From Cyanobacteria bacterium UBA947 (GTDB lineage: Bacteria > Cyanobacteriota > Vampirovibrionia > Gastranaerophilales > Gastranaerophilaceae): DNA of 5,151 nucleotides. The DNA lies in assembly GCA_002293275.1 (NCBI GenBank), contig DBCX01000055.1:1-5151 (forward strand). The letters run 5' to 3'. The notes below the pieces were generated by a model. It was not told the DNA's origin. It was given only the letters and a program-made list of their open reading frames with translations, and did not search any database. This document shows, piece after piece, positions 1 through 5,151 of the stretch; the stretch's first letter is position 1; each line of letters starts with the position of its first letter. The position numbers were made by a program, and so were the translations under genes.

Positions 1-141
1 GGACCTGCTTATACGGGGCCGGCCGCAGCGCCGACTCCTGCACCCGGCGCACCAACCGTACCGCCTGCACCAACGGGTATGCCGGGCGCGACCGTTGACG
101 AGGCCGTTGAGCTTTATATAGAAAAAAATAAACCGGAATAG
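1..141 (+). CDS. C-terminal end of an unidentified Pro/Ala-rich protein (5' end outside window)
   Basis: An open frame runs from base 1 to a TAG at 139-141, giving the last 46 residues of a protein whose start lies outside the window. Visible residues 1-31 are rich in Pro, Ala, Gly and Thr, with APT at 10-12, 17-19 and 23-25. This looks like a flexible, probably disordered linker or tail. The last 15 or so residues (TVDEAVELYIEKNKPE) are charged and could form a short helix. The other plus frames hit stops, and the opposite strand reads as an Arg/Cys/Trp-rich peptide typical of an antisense shadow, so the plus frame is preferred. The gene converges on nadE with only 15 nt between the two stop codons. 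I do not recognise the family. No function can be assigned from a linker, and the call rests on composition and frame alone. Confidence 0.6.
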   Translation, partial: GPAYTGPAAAPTPAPGAPTVPPAPTGMPGATVDEAVELYIEKNKPE

Positions 142-146
142 CGGCT
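122..146 (-). terminator. Possible rho-independent terminator for the minus-strand operon
   Basis: Read on the minus strand just after the nadE stop, AGCCG and CGGTT can pair (three G-C pairs, one A-T, one G-T) around a six-base loop. A T-rich tract TATTTTTTT follows directly. The stem is short, so the call is moderate at best. The position suits the end of a transcript through nadE. The element overlaps the last codons and stop of the convergent plus-strand gene. The plus strand has no T-tract after the hairpin, so it would act in one direction only. Confidence 0.4.
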
Positions 147-156
147 CATTAGAGCA

Positions 157-936
157 TTATTCAGGTAATTGTAACCGGTGTTTTGTAAAATAAATGCCGG
201 CGCATGTCTGTTTGCGTTTAAACTCTGCGCCGCGGAAAAGTTTAATCAGGCCGTCAACAATCTGCTTGTCGTATTTTTTATAAATATCAGCCGCCGCCAG
301 CCGCTGCTCAAAATACATCTCAACAATATCATCCAAAACCGGGTAGTCCGGCAGGCTGTCAGAGTCTTTTTGATCCGGCCGCAGCTCCGCAGACGGCGGT
401 TTGTCAATTGTTTCTTGCGGGATAACATCACCCAAATACCGCGCCAGCTCGTAAACCTGCGTTTTAGTCAGGTCGCACAGCAGGTTAAACCCGCCCGCCA
501 TATCACCGTACAGCGTGCAATACCCCACAGCCAGCTCGGATTTGTTGCTTGTTGAAAGCAGCAGATACCCGTCGCGGTTCGAGATAAACATCAAAATCAC
601 AGCGCGCAGCCGCGCTTGCAGATTCTCCTCAGCCAAATCTTGTTTTTGCTCAAAGGCTGTCATAAAACTTTCAAACAGCTGCGTAATCGGATGGATTTGC
701 GTTTGGATATTCAAATTCCGTGCCAGTTTTAGCGCGTCATCTACGCTCGCCTCGGACGAATACATGCTCGGAAGCAGCACCCCGAGAACGTTTTCGCTGC
801 CGAGTGCCCTTGCCGCAAGCGCTGCGGTCACCGCGCTGTCAAGCCCGCCCGACAGCCCCAAAACAACTTTCTTGAATCCTGCGCTCTTGCAATATTCACG
901 CAAACCGCCGGTTATAACCTCGACTATTTTCTGCAT
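157..936 (-). CDS. nadE: NAD+ synthetase, stand-alone synthetase domain
   Basis: This 259-residue cytoplasmic enzyme is expected to convert nicotinic acid adenine dinucleotide, ATP and ammonia to NAD+, the last step of NAD synthesis. The ATP-pyrophosphatase P-loop is SGGLDS at residues 29-34. Other family blocks are ENLQARLR (104-111), TSNKSELAVGYCTLYGDM (129-146), KTQVYELA (158-165), KPPSAELRPDQKDSDSLP (179-196) and EFKRKQ (238-243). These blocks resemble the C-terminal synthetase half of glutamine-dependent NAD synthetases more than the E. coli ammonia-type NadE. No N-terminal nitrilase-like glutaminase domain is present, and ftsQ ends 27 nt upstream, leaving no room for one. The start is supported by AGAGGGG 10 nt upstream and by an N-terminus that leads straight into the first helix and VVLGLSGG strand. 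The C-terminus is a little shorter than in the two-domain enzymes. Ammonia may be free or come from a separate amidotransferase (inference). Confidence 0.95.
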   Translation of the reverse strand: MQKIVEVITGGLREYCKSAGFKKVVLGLSGGLDSAVTAALAARALGSENVLGVLLPSMYSSEASVDDALKLARNLNIQTQIHPITQLFESFMTAFEQKQDLAEENLQARLRAVILMFISNRDGYLLLSTSNKSELAVGYCTLYGDMAGGFNLLCDLTKTQVYELARYLGDVIPQETIDKPPSAELRPDQKDSDSLPDYPVLDDIVEMYFEQRLAAADIYKKYDKQIVDGLIKLFRGAEFKRKQTCAGIYFTKHRLQLPE

Positions 937-946
937 TTGCCGATTT

Positions 947-953
947 CCCCTCT
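947..953 (-). promoter_or_regulatory. Ribosome binding site of nadE
   Basis: AGAGGGG on the minus strand lies 10 nt before the nadE ATG, inside the 27-nt ftsQ-nadE gap. It supports that start and independent initiation of nadE within the operon transcript. Confidence 0.6.
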
Positions 954-963
954 CATTTACCCT

Positions 964-1818
964 CTATTCCAGTTTTAAGTAGTTGACTTTTTCCCAGCTC
1001 AAATCAAGGTATTTGACCTTGCTGCCGACAAGTTTCACCTGCGGCAGCACCGCCGGGATGCGCCCGATTCGTGCGAAAATATTCGCGTCCGGCTCACCCA
1101 GCCTGATGTTTACCGTTTTGATTTTGACAAAAATATTTTTTGGGTTTCTTAAATCAAGGTATTCAACCGGCTCGCCCGAGTAGGTTTCAACGTACTTGAT
1201 GATTTTCTGGATTTCCTGCACCTTTGCCTGATCCCATTTGTTGTCGTAAGATAACACCAAAATAGTCTGGTAATCCTTGTGCAGCGGCAGGTATTCGCGG
1301 CCGATTGTTTTGCCGTCCTGCGTCACAAAAATAACCGGCGCGATTTGCAAATCGGGCGAAATCACTATCGCCGGAACTTTTTCTCTTATGATAATTTGTA
1401 TCCGCGCAGGGAACCCGTAACGCCGGATATACACGTTATCAACGGGCGCAAGCTGCATTATCTGTTTTTTTATCTCTGATGTGTTCATCAGGTAAATCGG
1501 TTTTTGCACGACCTCGTTGTGCCGCAAAATAGTGTAAATCTCCTCTGACGGCACGATTTTGTTGTTGATTATTTGGATTATACCGGGGTTTGTGTAGGTG
1601 AACGCGTTTTTGCTCAAATACCAGCGTGAGCTTGTTGCGCTGTAATACATCCCCGCAAGAACAACGATTGCCAAAACCAGCCGCAAAAGCGCACGCAGCC
1701 GCTCCTGCCGGGCTCTGCCCTTGCGTACAATGCTTTTGCGCCGATAAATTTTTGCCAGGCGGATTGTCTCGTCATCCGGCGTTAATTCTTGCGGCTCAAA
1801 TAATTCTTCATCACTCAT
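964..1818 (-). CDS. ftsQ: Cell division protein FtsQ/DivIB family
   Basis: This 284-residue single-pass inner-membrane protein belongs to the divisome. The family bridges early and late division proteins through its FtsB/FtsL partners and helps control septal wall synthesis. Residues 1-41 form a charged cytoplasmic tail, acidic at first and then Arg/Lys-rich (about 26-41). Residues about 42-60 are a hydrophobic membrane segment. About 78-147 fit the POTRA domain, ending in the typical pattern around YIRRYGFPARIQIIIREK (130-147). The following beta domain carries VEYLDLR (218-224), NIRLGEPD (237-244) and a terminal YLDLSW (270-275), matching family patterns. The ATG overlaps the ddl stop as ATGA and has no strong Shine-Dalgarno, which suggests translation coupled to ddl. 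Position after murB-ddl supports the call in a protein family whose sequence diverges quickly. It is followed by nadE rather than ftsA or ftsZ. Confidence 0.88.
   Translation of the reverse strand: MSDEELFEPQELTPDDETIRLAKIYRRKSIVRKGRARQERLRALLRLVLAIVVLAGMYYSATSSRWYLSKNAFTYTNPGIIQIINNKIVPSEEIYTILRHNEVVQKPIYLMNTSEIKKQIMQLAPVDNVYIRRYGFPARIQIIIREKVPAIVISPDLQIAPVIFVTQDGKTIGREYLPLHKDYQTILVLSYDNKWDQAKVQEIQKIIKYVETYSGEPVEYLDLRNPKNIFVKIKTVNIRLGEPDANIFARIGRIPAVLPQVKLVGSKVKYLDLSWEKVNYLKLE
1001..1163 (-). repeat. Pair of 13-bp direct repeats 150 bp apart inside ftsQ
   Basis: The plus-strand 13-mer aaatcaaggtatt occurs at 1001-1013 and again at 1151-1163, exactly 50 codons apart and in the same reading frame. 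Each copy encodes the YLDL core of the two related beta strands of FtsQ (residues 220-223 and 270-273). The repeat most likely reflects an internal protein repeat plus shared codon choice, not a mobile or regulatory element. Confidence 0.55.
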
Positions 1819-2756
1819 TTGTCAAGCCCCGCGCCGTTTAAAATAAGTAAAACCAGTTGGTCGTAATCTATTTTGTTTGCAGTCGCCTGCGCCGGGAGGT
1901 CGCTCGTATCGGTCATCCCCGGGCTGGTGTTAATTTCAAGAACGTAGGGGATGTTATTTGCTATAAGAAAATCAACACGGCTGACACCGCGGCAGCTCAC
2001 GGCCTTAAAGGCTTTGACCGCGATTTCTTTTACCTTGCTCGTCATTTCATCACTGATTTGTGCCGGCAGGATAAATTCTGTCATCCCTTTTGTATACTTC
2101 GCCTCATAATCGTACCACTCGTTTTTTGGCCGCAGCTCAAGGATTTCGGTCGCGAATGTCGTGCCGTCTTTTTCTAAAACCCCGACCGTTGCGCTCACAC
2201 CTTCCAAATATTCTTCAATAAGCACGTCAGGGTTGTATTTTACCGCCTCGTCATACGCGGCTTGCAGCTGGGCCGGCGAATTAACTTTTGTCATCCCGAA
2301 ACTTGACCCCTCGCTGACGGGCTTTGTGATAAGCGGATAAGTCAAGCCGGCGGTTTTATCGTCCAGATTTGCCCCGTCGTTTGCGCCGATGCACACGGAT
2401 TTAATCAGCGGGATATCGCACCTTGCAAGCAGACGTTTGGTGTATTCTTTGTTCATGCAAACCGCGCTGGACATAACGCCGCAGCCGGTGTAGGGGATTT
2501 GCAGGATTTCCAAAAGGCCCTGAATGCAGCCGTCCTCGCCGTATTTTCCGTGCAGCGCGTTGTAGGCGATATCAAACCCTTTCAAAGTTTGGGCGATATT
2601 TTTGTCCACATCAACAAGCTGTGCGTTTTTGAACCCCAGCCGGTGCAAAGCCGCAAGACAGTTTTTGCCCGAACGCAGCGAAACCTCGCGCTCGGATGAG
2701 AGCCCGCCGCACAAAACAGCTATTTTTGAATTTTTATTCACCAGATTGTCCTGCAT
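1815..2756 (-). CDS. ddl: D-alanine--D-alanine ligase
   Basis: This 313-residue cytoplasmic ATP-grasp enzyme joins two D-alanines into the dipeptide that MurF adds to the peptidoglycan precursor. Length matches E. coli DdlB. Motifs in order: GGLSSEREVS (17-26, Glu22 aligning with E. coli Glu15), ALHGKYGEDGCIQ (67-79), YTG (89-91), ATP-binding Lys145 in TKPVSEGSSFGM (144-155, Ser151 aligning with Ser150), YDYEAKY (215-221), Arg260-x-Asp262, and the metal-binding EINTSPGMT (274-282, Glu274 and Asn276). Tyr221 corresponds to E. coli Tyr216. D-lactate-type ligases usually have Phe there, so a D-Ala-D-Ala product is expected. Family members often have Asp-Lys where this protein has Asn102-Lys103. 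The gene starts 12 nt after murB behind a weak GGGGG-type ribosome site (2762-2766), and its TGA overlaps the ftsQ ATG. Confidence 0.97.
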   Translation of the reverse strand: MQDNLVNKNSKIAVLCGGLSSEREVSLRSGKNCLAALHRLGFKNAQLVDVDKNIAQTLKGFDIAYNALHGKYGEDGCIQGLLEILQIPYTGCGVMSSAVCMNKEYTKRLLARCDIPLIKSVCIGANDGANLDDKTAGLTYPLITKPVSEGSSFGMTKVNSPAQLQAAYDEAVKYNPDVLIEEYLEGVSATVGVLEKDGTTFATEILELRPKNEWYDYEAKYTKGMTEFILPAQISDEMTSKVKEIAVKAFKAVSCRGVSRVDFLIANNIPYVLEINTSPGMTDTSDLPAQATANKIDYDQLVLLILNGAGLDK

Positions 2757-2768
2757 TTTTGCCCCCGT

Positions 2769-3638
2769 TTAACCCTTGTTTACCTCTTGCCACAGTTGAA
2801 GCTCCTCGTCGTTGCTGCCAAGATATTCAATCTCGGGTTTCAATCCCACGCCGAATTTGTCCGCAACTTTATTATACATCATTAACATTAATTTGAGAAC
2901 ATCCGTTGAAGTCGCGCTGCCGGTGTTCACGATAAAATTGGCGTGGCCGTCCCAAACCGCCGCAGCGCCCGCGGTTAAGCCCTTGCAGCCGGCCTGTTCA
3001 AGCAGCGCACCGGCGAAATTACCCGTTGAGCCGGTTGGGTCTGCCGCCTCATTTTCCCCCCCATTTGCCCCCGGATTTTTGAAAACGCTGCCTGCGTTCG
3101 GCAAAGTCAGCCCCGGCTGGCGCATCTTGCGAAACTCAATGTTTTCGCGCATTTTGGCCTTGATTTCATCAGTGTTTTTGCGCACCAATTCAAACTCCGC
3201 GCCCAAAATCACTGCATCTTTCAGATTTGAGCTGCGATAGCTAAACTCCGGCGGGCAAACGGCCGGAATGCTCGTGACGCTTACAAGATGGTCGCTGATT
3301 GTCTGGCCGTGCGCGCCCGCGTTCATCCGGACCATCCCGCCCACGCTGCCCGGAAATGTCATAAACTCAAACCCGCTCAAACCCGCCTCGGCAGCGGTTT
3401 TTGCAAGTACAGGCCCTTTGACGCCGCAACCTGCGTACACCCTTGTCCCGTCAATCTTAATCTCATCCATTTTTGTTGTCAAAATAATCGGCTTGTCGTA
3501 CCCGAACGACGATACGAGAGTGTTTGACAGGCTGCCGAACGCTTTTATGCCGGCGGGAAACTCCTGTGCACTTTTGGGAAAGTAAACTTCATTTACCCCC
3601 CCGCCGATTTTAAATGTTGTTAAGTCAGCCAGCAGCAT
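2769..3638 (-). CDS. murB: UDP-N-acetylenolpyruvoylglucosamine reductase
   Basis: This 289-residue FAD- and NADPH-dependent enzyme reduces UDP-GlcNAc-enolpyruvate to UDP-MurNAc in the cytoplasm. It begins directly at the family's LTTFKIGG (6-13), supported by a TAAGGAG ribosome site 7 nt upstream and no nearby in-frame alternative start. Other blocks are TFPGSVGGMVRMNAGAHG (94-111), FSYRSS (132-137, expected catalytic Arg135), PNAGSVFKNP (180-189, proton-donor Ser184), AGALLEQAGCKG (209-220), HANFIVN (232-238) and PEIEYLG (268-274, expected catalytic Glu269). The size and lack of an extra loop suggest the shorter, type II-like form. Oddities: the usual G-x-G-S-N flavin loop reads GSLSN (35-39), and a Gly/Asn/Glu-rich stretch at about 190-206 is inserted between two conserved blocks. 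Two 7-base G runs also lie in the coding strand. The start overlaps the end of murC by 14 nt. Confidence 0.95.
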   Translation of the reverse strand: MLLADLTTFKIGGGVNEVYFPKSAQEFPAGIKAFGSLSNTLVSSFGYDKPIILTTKMDEIKIDGTRVYAGCGVKGPVLAKTAAEAGLSGFEFMTFPGSVGGMVRMNAGAHGQTISDHLVSVTSIPAVCPPEFSYRSSNLKDAVILGAEFELVRKNTDEIKAKMRENIEFRKMRQPGLTLPNAGSVFKNPGANGGENEAADPTGSTGNFAGALLEQAGCKGLTAGAAAVWDGHANFIVNTGSATSTDVLKLMLMMYNKVADKFGVGLKPEIEYLGSNDEELQLWQEVNKG

Positions 3639-4953
3639 TTTTGAGCTCCTTACCTAAGTAAGTGATTGTGCCCGCGCCCATGCCGATGACCGTATCGCCC
3701 GGCTGCAGTGTAGGCAGCAGCTTGCGTGCAAACTCGCTCATATCGCCTGTTATGTGTTCGGCGTTTAGCTGCGAGGCAAATTTTTCCGCGCTGATACCTT
3801 CAATCGGGTTTTCCGACGCGGCGTAAATATCTGTCACAACAACCCTGCCGGCGCCCTCAAACGCACCCAAAAACTCGTCCCACAACTCTTTTAACCGTGT
3901 GTACCTGTGCGGCTGAAACACCGCCACAACCTGTCCGCAAGTTCGCGCCGCATCAAGCGTGGCCTTGATTTCCGTCGGGTGGTGCGCGTAGTCGTCAATT
4001 ACCGTAATCCCGCCAAACTCTGCGACCTTTTCAAACCTGCGCCCCATCCCCGTAAATGTCGCAGCATGCGTCGCGATTACATCCGTCGCCACGCCCGCTT
4101 CAACAAGACTTGCGAAAACCGCAAGCGCATTATAGACGTTGTGTAAGCCTTTTAGCAGGATTTTTAAAGTTGTCGTTTCCTTGCCGTGCACGATTTCAAA
4201 AGTCGTGAAATCCGCACCGTAATTGATATTTCGCGCGGTGTAATCCGCATCATTCAGCCCGAAACTCACATACTCGCGCTCTTCAAGTAATTTGCGCACA
4301 TTTGGGTCATCATTGTTGGCGATTATCTTGTGCGCGCCTGACGCAAACTGCCCGAATGTCCTGAAAATCCCCTCCATTCCGTCAGTGAAAAAATCAAGGT
4401 GGTCCATCTCAAGATTGTTAATGACCGCGATGTCAGGTGCATATTTGGTCAGTGTCCCGTCGCTTTCGTCCAATTCCGCCACAAAATATTTTCCGCCCGC
4501 ATGGTGCGCGTTTGTATTTACCCCCGGCACAAACCCGCCGACAATATACGACGGCTCCAGTCCCGCTTTTTCCAGAACATACGCCGCAAGCCCGCTGGTT
4601 GTGGTTTTGCCGTGTGTGCCCGCATATCCGATGAATGGATTGCCGCGCTTGCTGTGCCCACTTGCAATGACAGCCAGCAAATCCGACCGGTGCAAAATGG
4701 GTAAATTAAGGGCTTTTGCCTGCACCAATTCAGGGTTGTCAGATTTGATTGCGGTGCTTGCAATGACAGTCGCCCCCGCCGGAACATTTTCCGCGCGGTG
4801 CCCGATAAAAACTTTTGCACCGAGTTCTTCCAACGCCCCGGTATATTTGCCCGTGCAAACATCAGAGCCTGAAACCTCGTGCCCCTGCTCCAAAAGGTAC
4901 TTTGCCAGCCCGCTCATCCCTATTCCGCCTATCGCGATAAAATGGTACTTCAT
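3625..4953 (-). CDS. murC: UDP-N-acetylmuramate--L-alanine ligase
   Basis: This 442-residue cytoplasmic Mur ligase adds L-alanine to UDP-MurNAc at the cost of ATP, starting the stem peptide. The N-terminal UDP-substrate domain opens with IAIGGIGMSGLA (6-17). The central ATPase domain has P-loop GTHGKTTT (112-119), ELDESDG (160-166), NNLEMDHLDFF (179-189) and GLHNVYNALA (269-278). The C-terminal domain has GMGRRFE (302-308), DDYAHHPTE (320-328), FQPHRYTR (346-353), YAASENPIEG (377-386) and GMGAGTI (424-430). Length is close to E. coli MurC (about 490) allowing for a compact C-terminus. The ATG at 4953 is fixed by the dinucleotide-type loop that follows at once. The ribosome site is weak: AGGG lies only 1 nt from the start, below a TATAAT element. 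The final codons overlap murB by 14 nt, implying coupled expression of consecutive pathway steps. Confidence 0.98.
   Translation of the reverse strand: MKYHFIAIGGIGMSGLAKYLLEQGHEVSGSDVCTGKYTGALEELGAKVFIGHRAENVPAGATVIASTAIKSDNPELVQAKALNLPILHRSDLLAVIASGHSKRGNPFIGYAGTHGKTTTSGLAAYVLEKAGLEPSYIVGGFVPGVNTNAHHAGGKYFVAELDESDGTLTKYAPDIAVINNLEMDHLDFFTDGMEGIFRTFGQFASGAHKIIANNDDPNVRKLLEEREYVSFGLNDADYTARNINYGADFTTFEIVHGKETTTLKILLKGLHNVYNALAVFASLVEAGVATDVIATHAATFTGMGRRFEKVAEFGGITVIDDYAHHPTEIKATLDAARTCGQVVAVFQPHRYTRLKELWDEFLGAFEGAGRVVVTDIYAASENPIEGISAEKFASQLNAEHITGDMSEFARKLLPTLQPGDTVIGMGAGTITYLGKELKNAAG
3646..3652 (-). promoter_or_regulatory. Ribosome binding site of murB
   Basis: TAAGGAG on the minus strand sits 7 nt before the murB ATG, inside the 3' end of murC. 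It is the strongest Shine-Dalgarno sequence in the window and decides the murB start within the 14-nt overlap. Confidence 0.75.
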
Positions 4954-4964
4954 GCCCTAATTGT

Positions 4965-4970
4965 ATTATA
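4965..4970 (-). promoter_or_regulatory. Possible -10 element upstream of murC
   Basis: The minus strand reads a perfect TATAAT within an AT-rich stretch (about 4961-4983), ending 11 nt before the murC ATG. I found no good -35 hexamer at 16-18 nt spacing (best matches 2 of 6). A start about 7 nt downstream would leave a leader of only some 5 bases (AGGGC), so murC mRNA would be nearly leaderless. The element may instead be chance in an AT-rich spacer, with murC transcribed from beyond leuS. Confidence 0.25.
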
Positions 4971-4985
4971 AATATAAAGATTTGC

Positions 4986-5017
4986 AAAACGAAATCTCGG
5001 GCAAAAATAGACCCAAG
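4986..5017 (-). terminator. Hairpin after leuS, possible weak terminator or attenuator
   Basis: On the minus strand, CTTGGG (5017-5012) can pair with CCCGAG (5001-4996): six pairs including one G-T, around a ten-base loop. ATTTCGTTTT follows. The hairpin begins 23 nt after the leuS stop. The T-tract is interrupted and the loop is large, so termination would be partial. It may separate or attenuate leuS from the murC operon. Confidence 0.3.
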
Positions 5018-5040
5018 GCAGAACAAACCGGCTGGAGCGG

Positions 5041-5151
5041 CTAGTTAACCACAATATTAACCAGTTTCTTCGGTACGACAATGACTTTGACGATGTTTTT
5101 GCCTGCGGTGTATTCCTGAACTTTTCCGCTGGCAAACGCAAGGACTTTAAG
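5041..5151 (-). CDS. leuS: Leucine--tRNA ligase, C-terminal end (5' part outside window)
   Basis: The last 36 codons and a TAG stop of a minus-strand gene run off the right edge in frame. The peptide ends in NIVKVIVVPKKLVNIVVN, matching the C-terminal domain of bacterial leucyl-tRNA synthetase, whose E. coli form ends with VIYVPGKLLNLVVG. The preceding LKVLAFASGKVQEYTAGK has the small domain's pattern of charged turns between short strands. In this family the C-terminal domain contacts the tRNA elbow and helps place the 3' end for charging with leucine. Only this domain's tail is visible, so catalytic motifs cannot be checked. It lies upstream of murC on the same strand, 87 nt away. Confidence 0.85.
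   Translation of the reverse strand, partial: LKVLAFASGKVQEYTAGKNIVKVIVVPKKLVNIVVN

Noticed and set aside
131..179. ACCGG/CCGGT inverted repeat around the nadE stop as a bidirectional terminator
   Set aside because: The arms are only five bases, about 40 nt apart, and no T-tract follows on the plus strand.
178..555. 125-codon plus-strand open frame opposite the end of nadE
   Set aside because: It is a shadow of the conserved NadE C-terminal half, with no ribosome site or domain.
515..982. 155-codon plus-strand open frame opposite nadE
   Set aside because: It is antisense to conserved NadE motifs, and its peptide is Ser/Arg/Cys-rich without recognisable structure.
2812..3240. 142-codon plus-strand open frame opposite murB
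   Set aside because: It is antisense to a well-supported MurB, and the peptide composition looks like a reverse reading.
4292..4960. 222-codon plus-strand open frame opposite murC
   Set aside because: It lies entirely antisense to a MurC with all motifs intact, its peptide is unlike any domain I know, and it is rich in Ser/Pro/Cys as expected from reading the reverse of this gene.
5027..5043. GC-rich imperfect hairpin directly after the leuS stop
   Set aside because: Pairing needs a bulge and a two-base loop, and no T-tract follows.
4950..5141. 63-codon minus-strand frame covering the leuS-murC spacer
   Set aside because: It overlaps the leuS C-terminus in another frame. The leuS frame matches a known family ending, and this one has no recognisable features.

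Overview
The window is a compact bacterial chromosomal segment. It is dominated by one minus-strand gene cluster, transcribed from the right end to the left: leuS (C-terminal end only), murC, murB, ddl, ftsQ, nadE. A fragment of an unidentified plus-strand gene enters from the left and converges on nadE. Base composition looks close to half G+C, all complete genes start with ATG, and junctions are tight (a 14-nt overlap, a 4-nt ATGA overlap, and 12- and 27-nt gaps). The MurC-MurB-Ddl-FtsQ order is a classic piece of the division and cell wall (dcw) cluster, so the organism makes peptidoglycan and divides with a FtsQ/DivIB-type divisome protein. The sequence alone does not fix the phylum. Having leuS upstream and nadE where ftsA/ftsZ usually follow ftsQ is not the arrangement of well-known proteobacterial models, which points to a less-studied lineage. 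That is inference only.

Layout: 1-141 is the Pro/Ala-rich C-terminal end of a plus-strand protein. 122-146 holds a modest hairpin plus T-tract that could end the minus-strand operon. 157-936 is nadE, 964-1818 ftsQ, 1815-2756 ddl, 2769-3638 murB and 3625-4953 murC. 4954-5040 is an 87-nt gap with a hairpin and an AT-rich TATAAT element. 5041-5151 is the end of leuS. Nothing supports a tRNA, rRNA, CRISPR array, insertion sequence or phage gene, and no gene-free stretch exceeds 300 bases.

How the genes work together: MurB makes UDP-MurNAc and MurC adds L-Ala as the first stem-peptide residue. Ddl makes the D-Ala-D-Ala that MurF (not here) attaches. FtsQ places septal wall synthesis at the division site. 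NadE makes NAD+ and is metabolically separate, though MurB depends on NADPH. The cluster looks functional: the catalytic motifs of MurC, Ddl and NadE are intact. MurB keeps its catalytic residues but has a degenerate flavin-loop motif, a low-complexity insertion and two G7 tracts.

I found no convincing evidence of an undescribed system. The points most worth a second look are the stand-alone NadE that resembles the synthetase half of glutamine-dependent enzymes, the unusual MurB, and the ftsQ-nadE junction.
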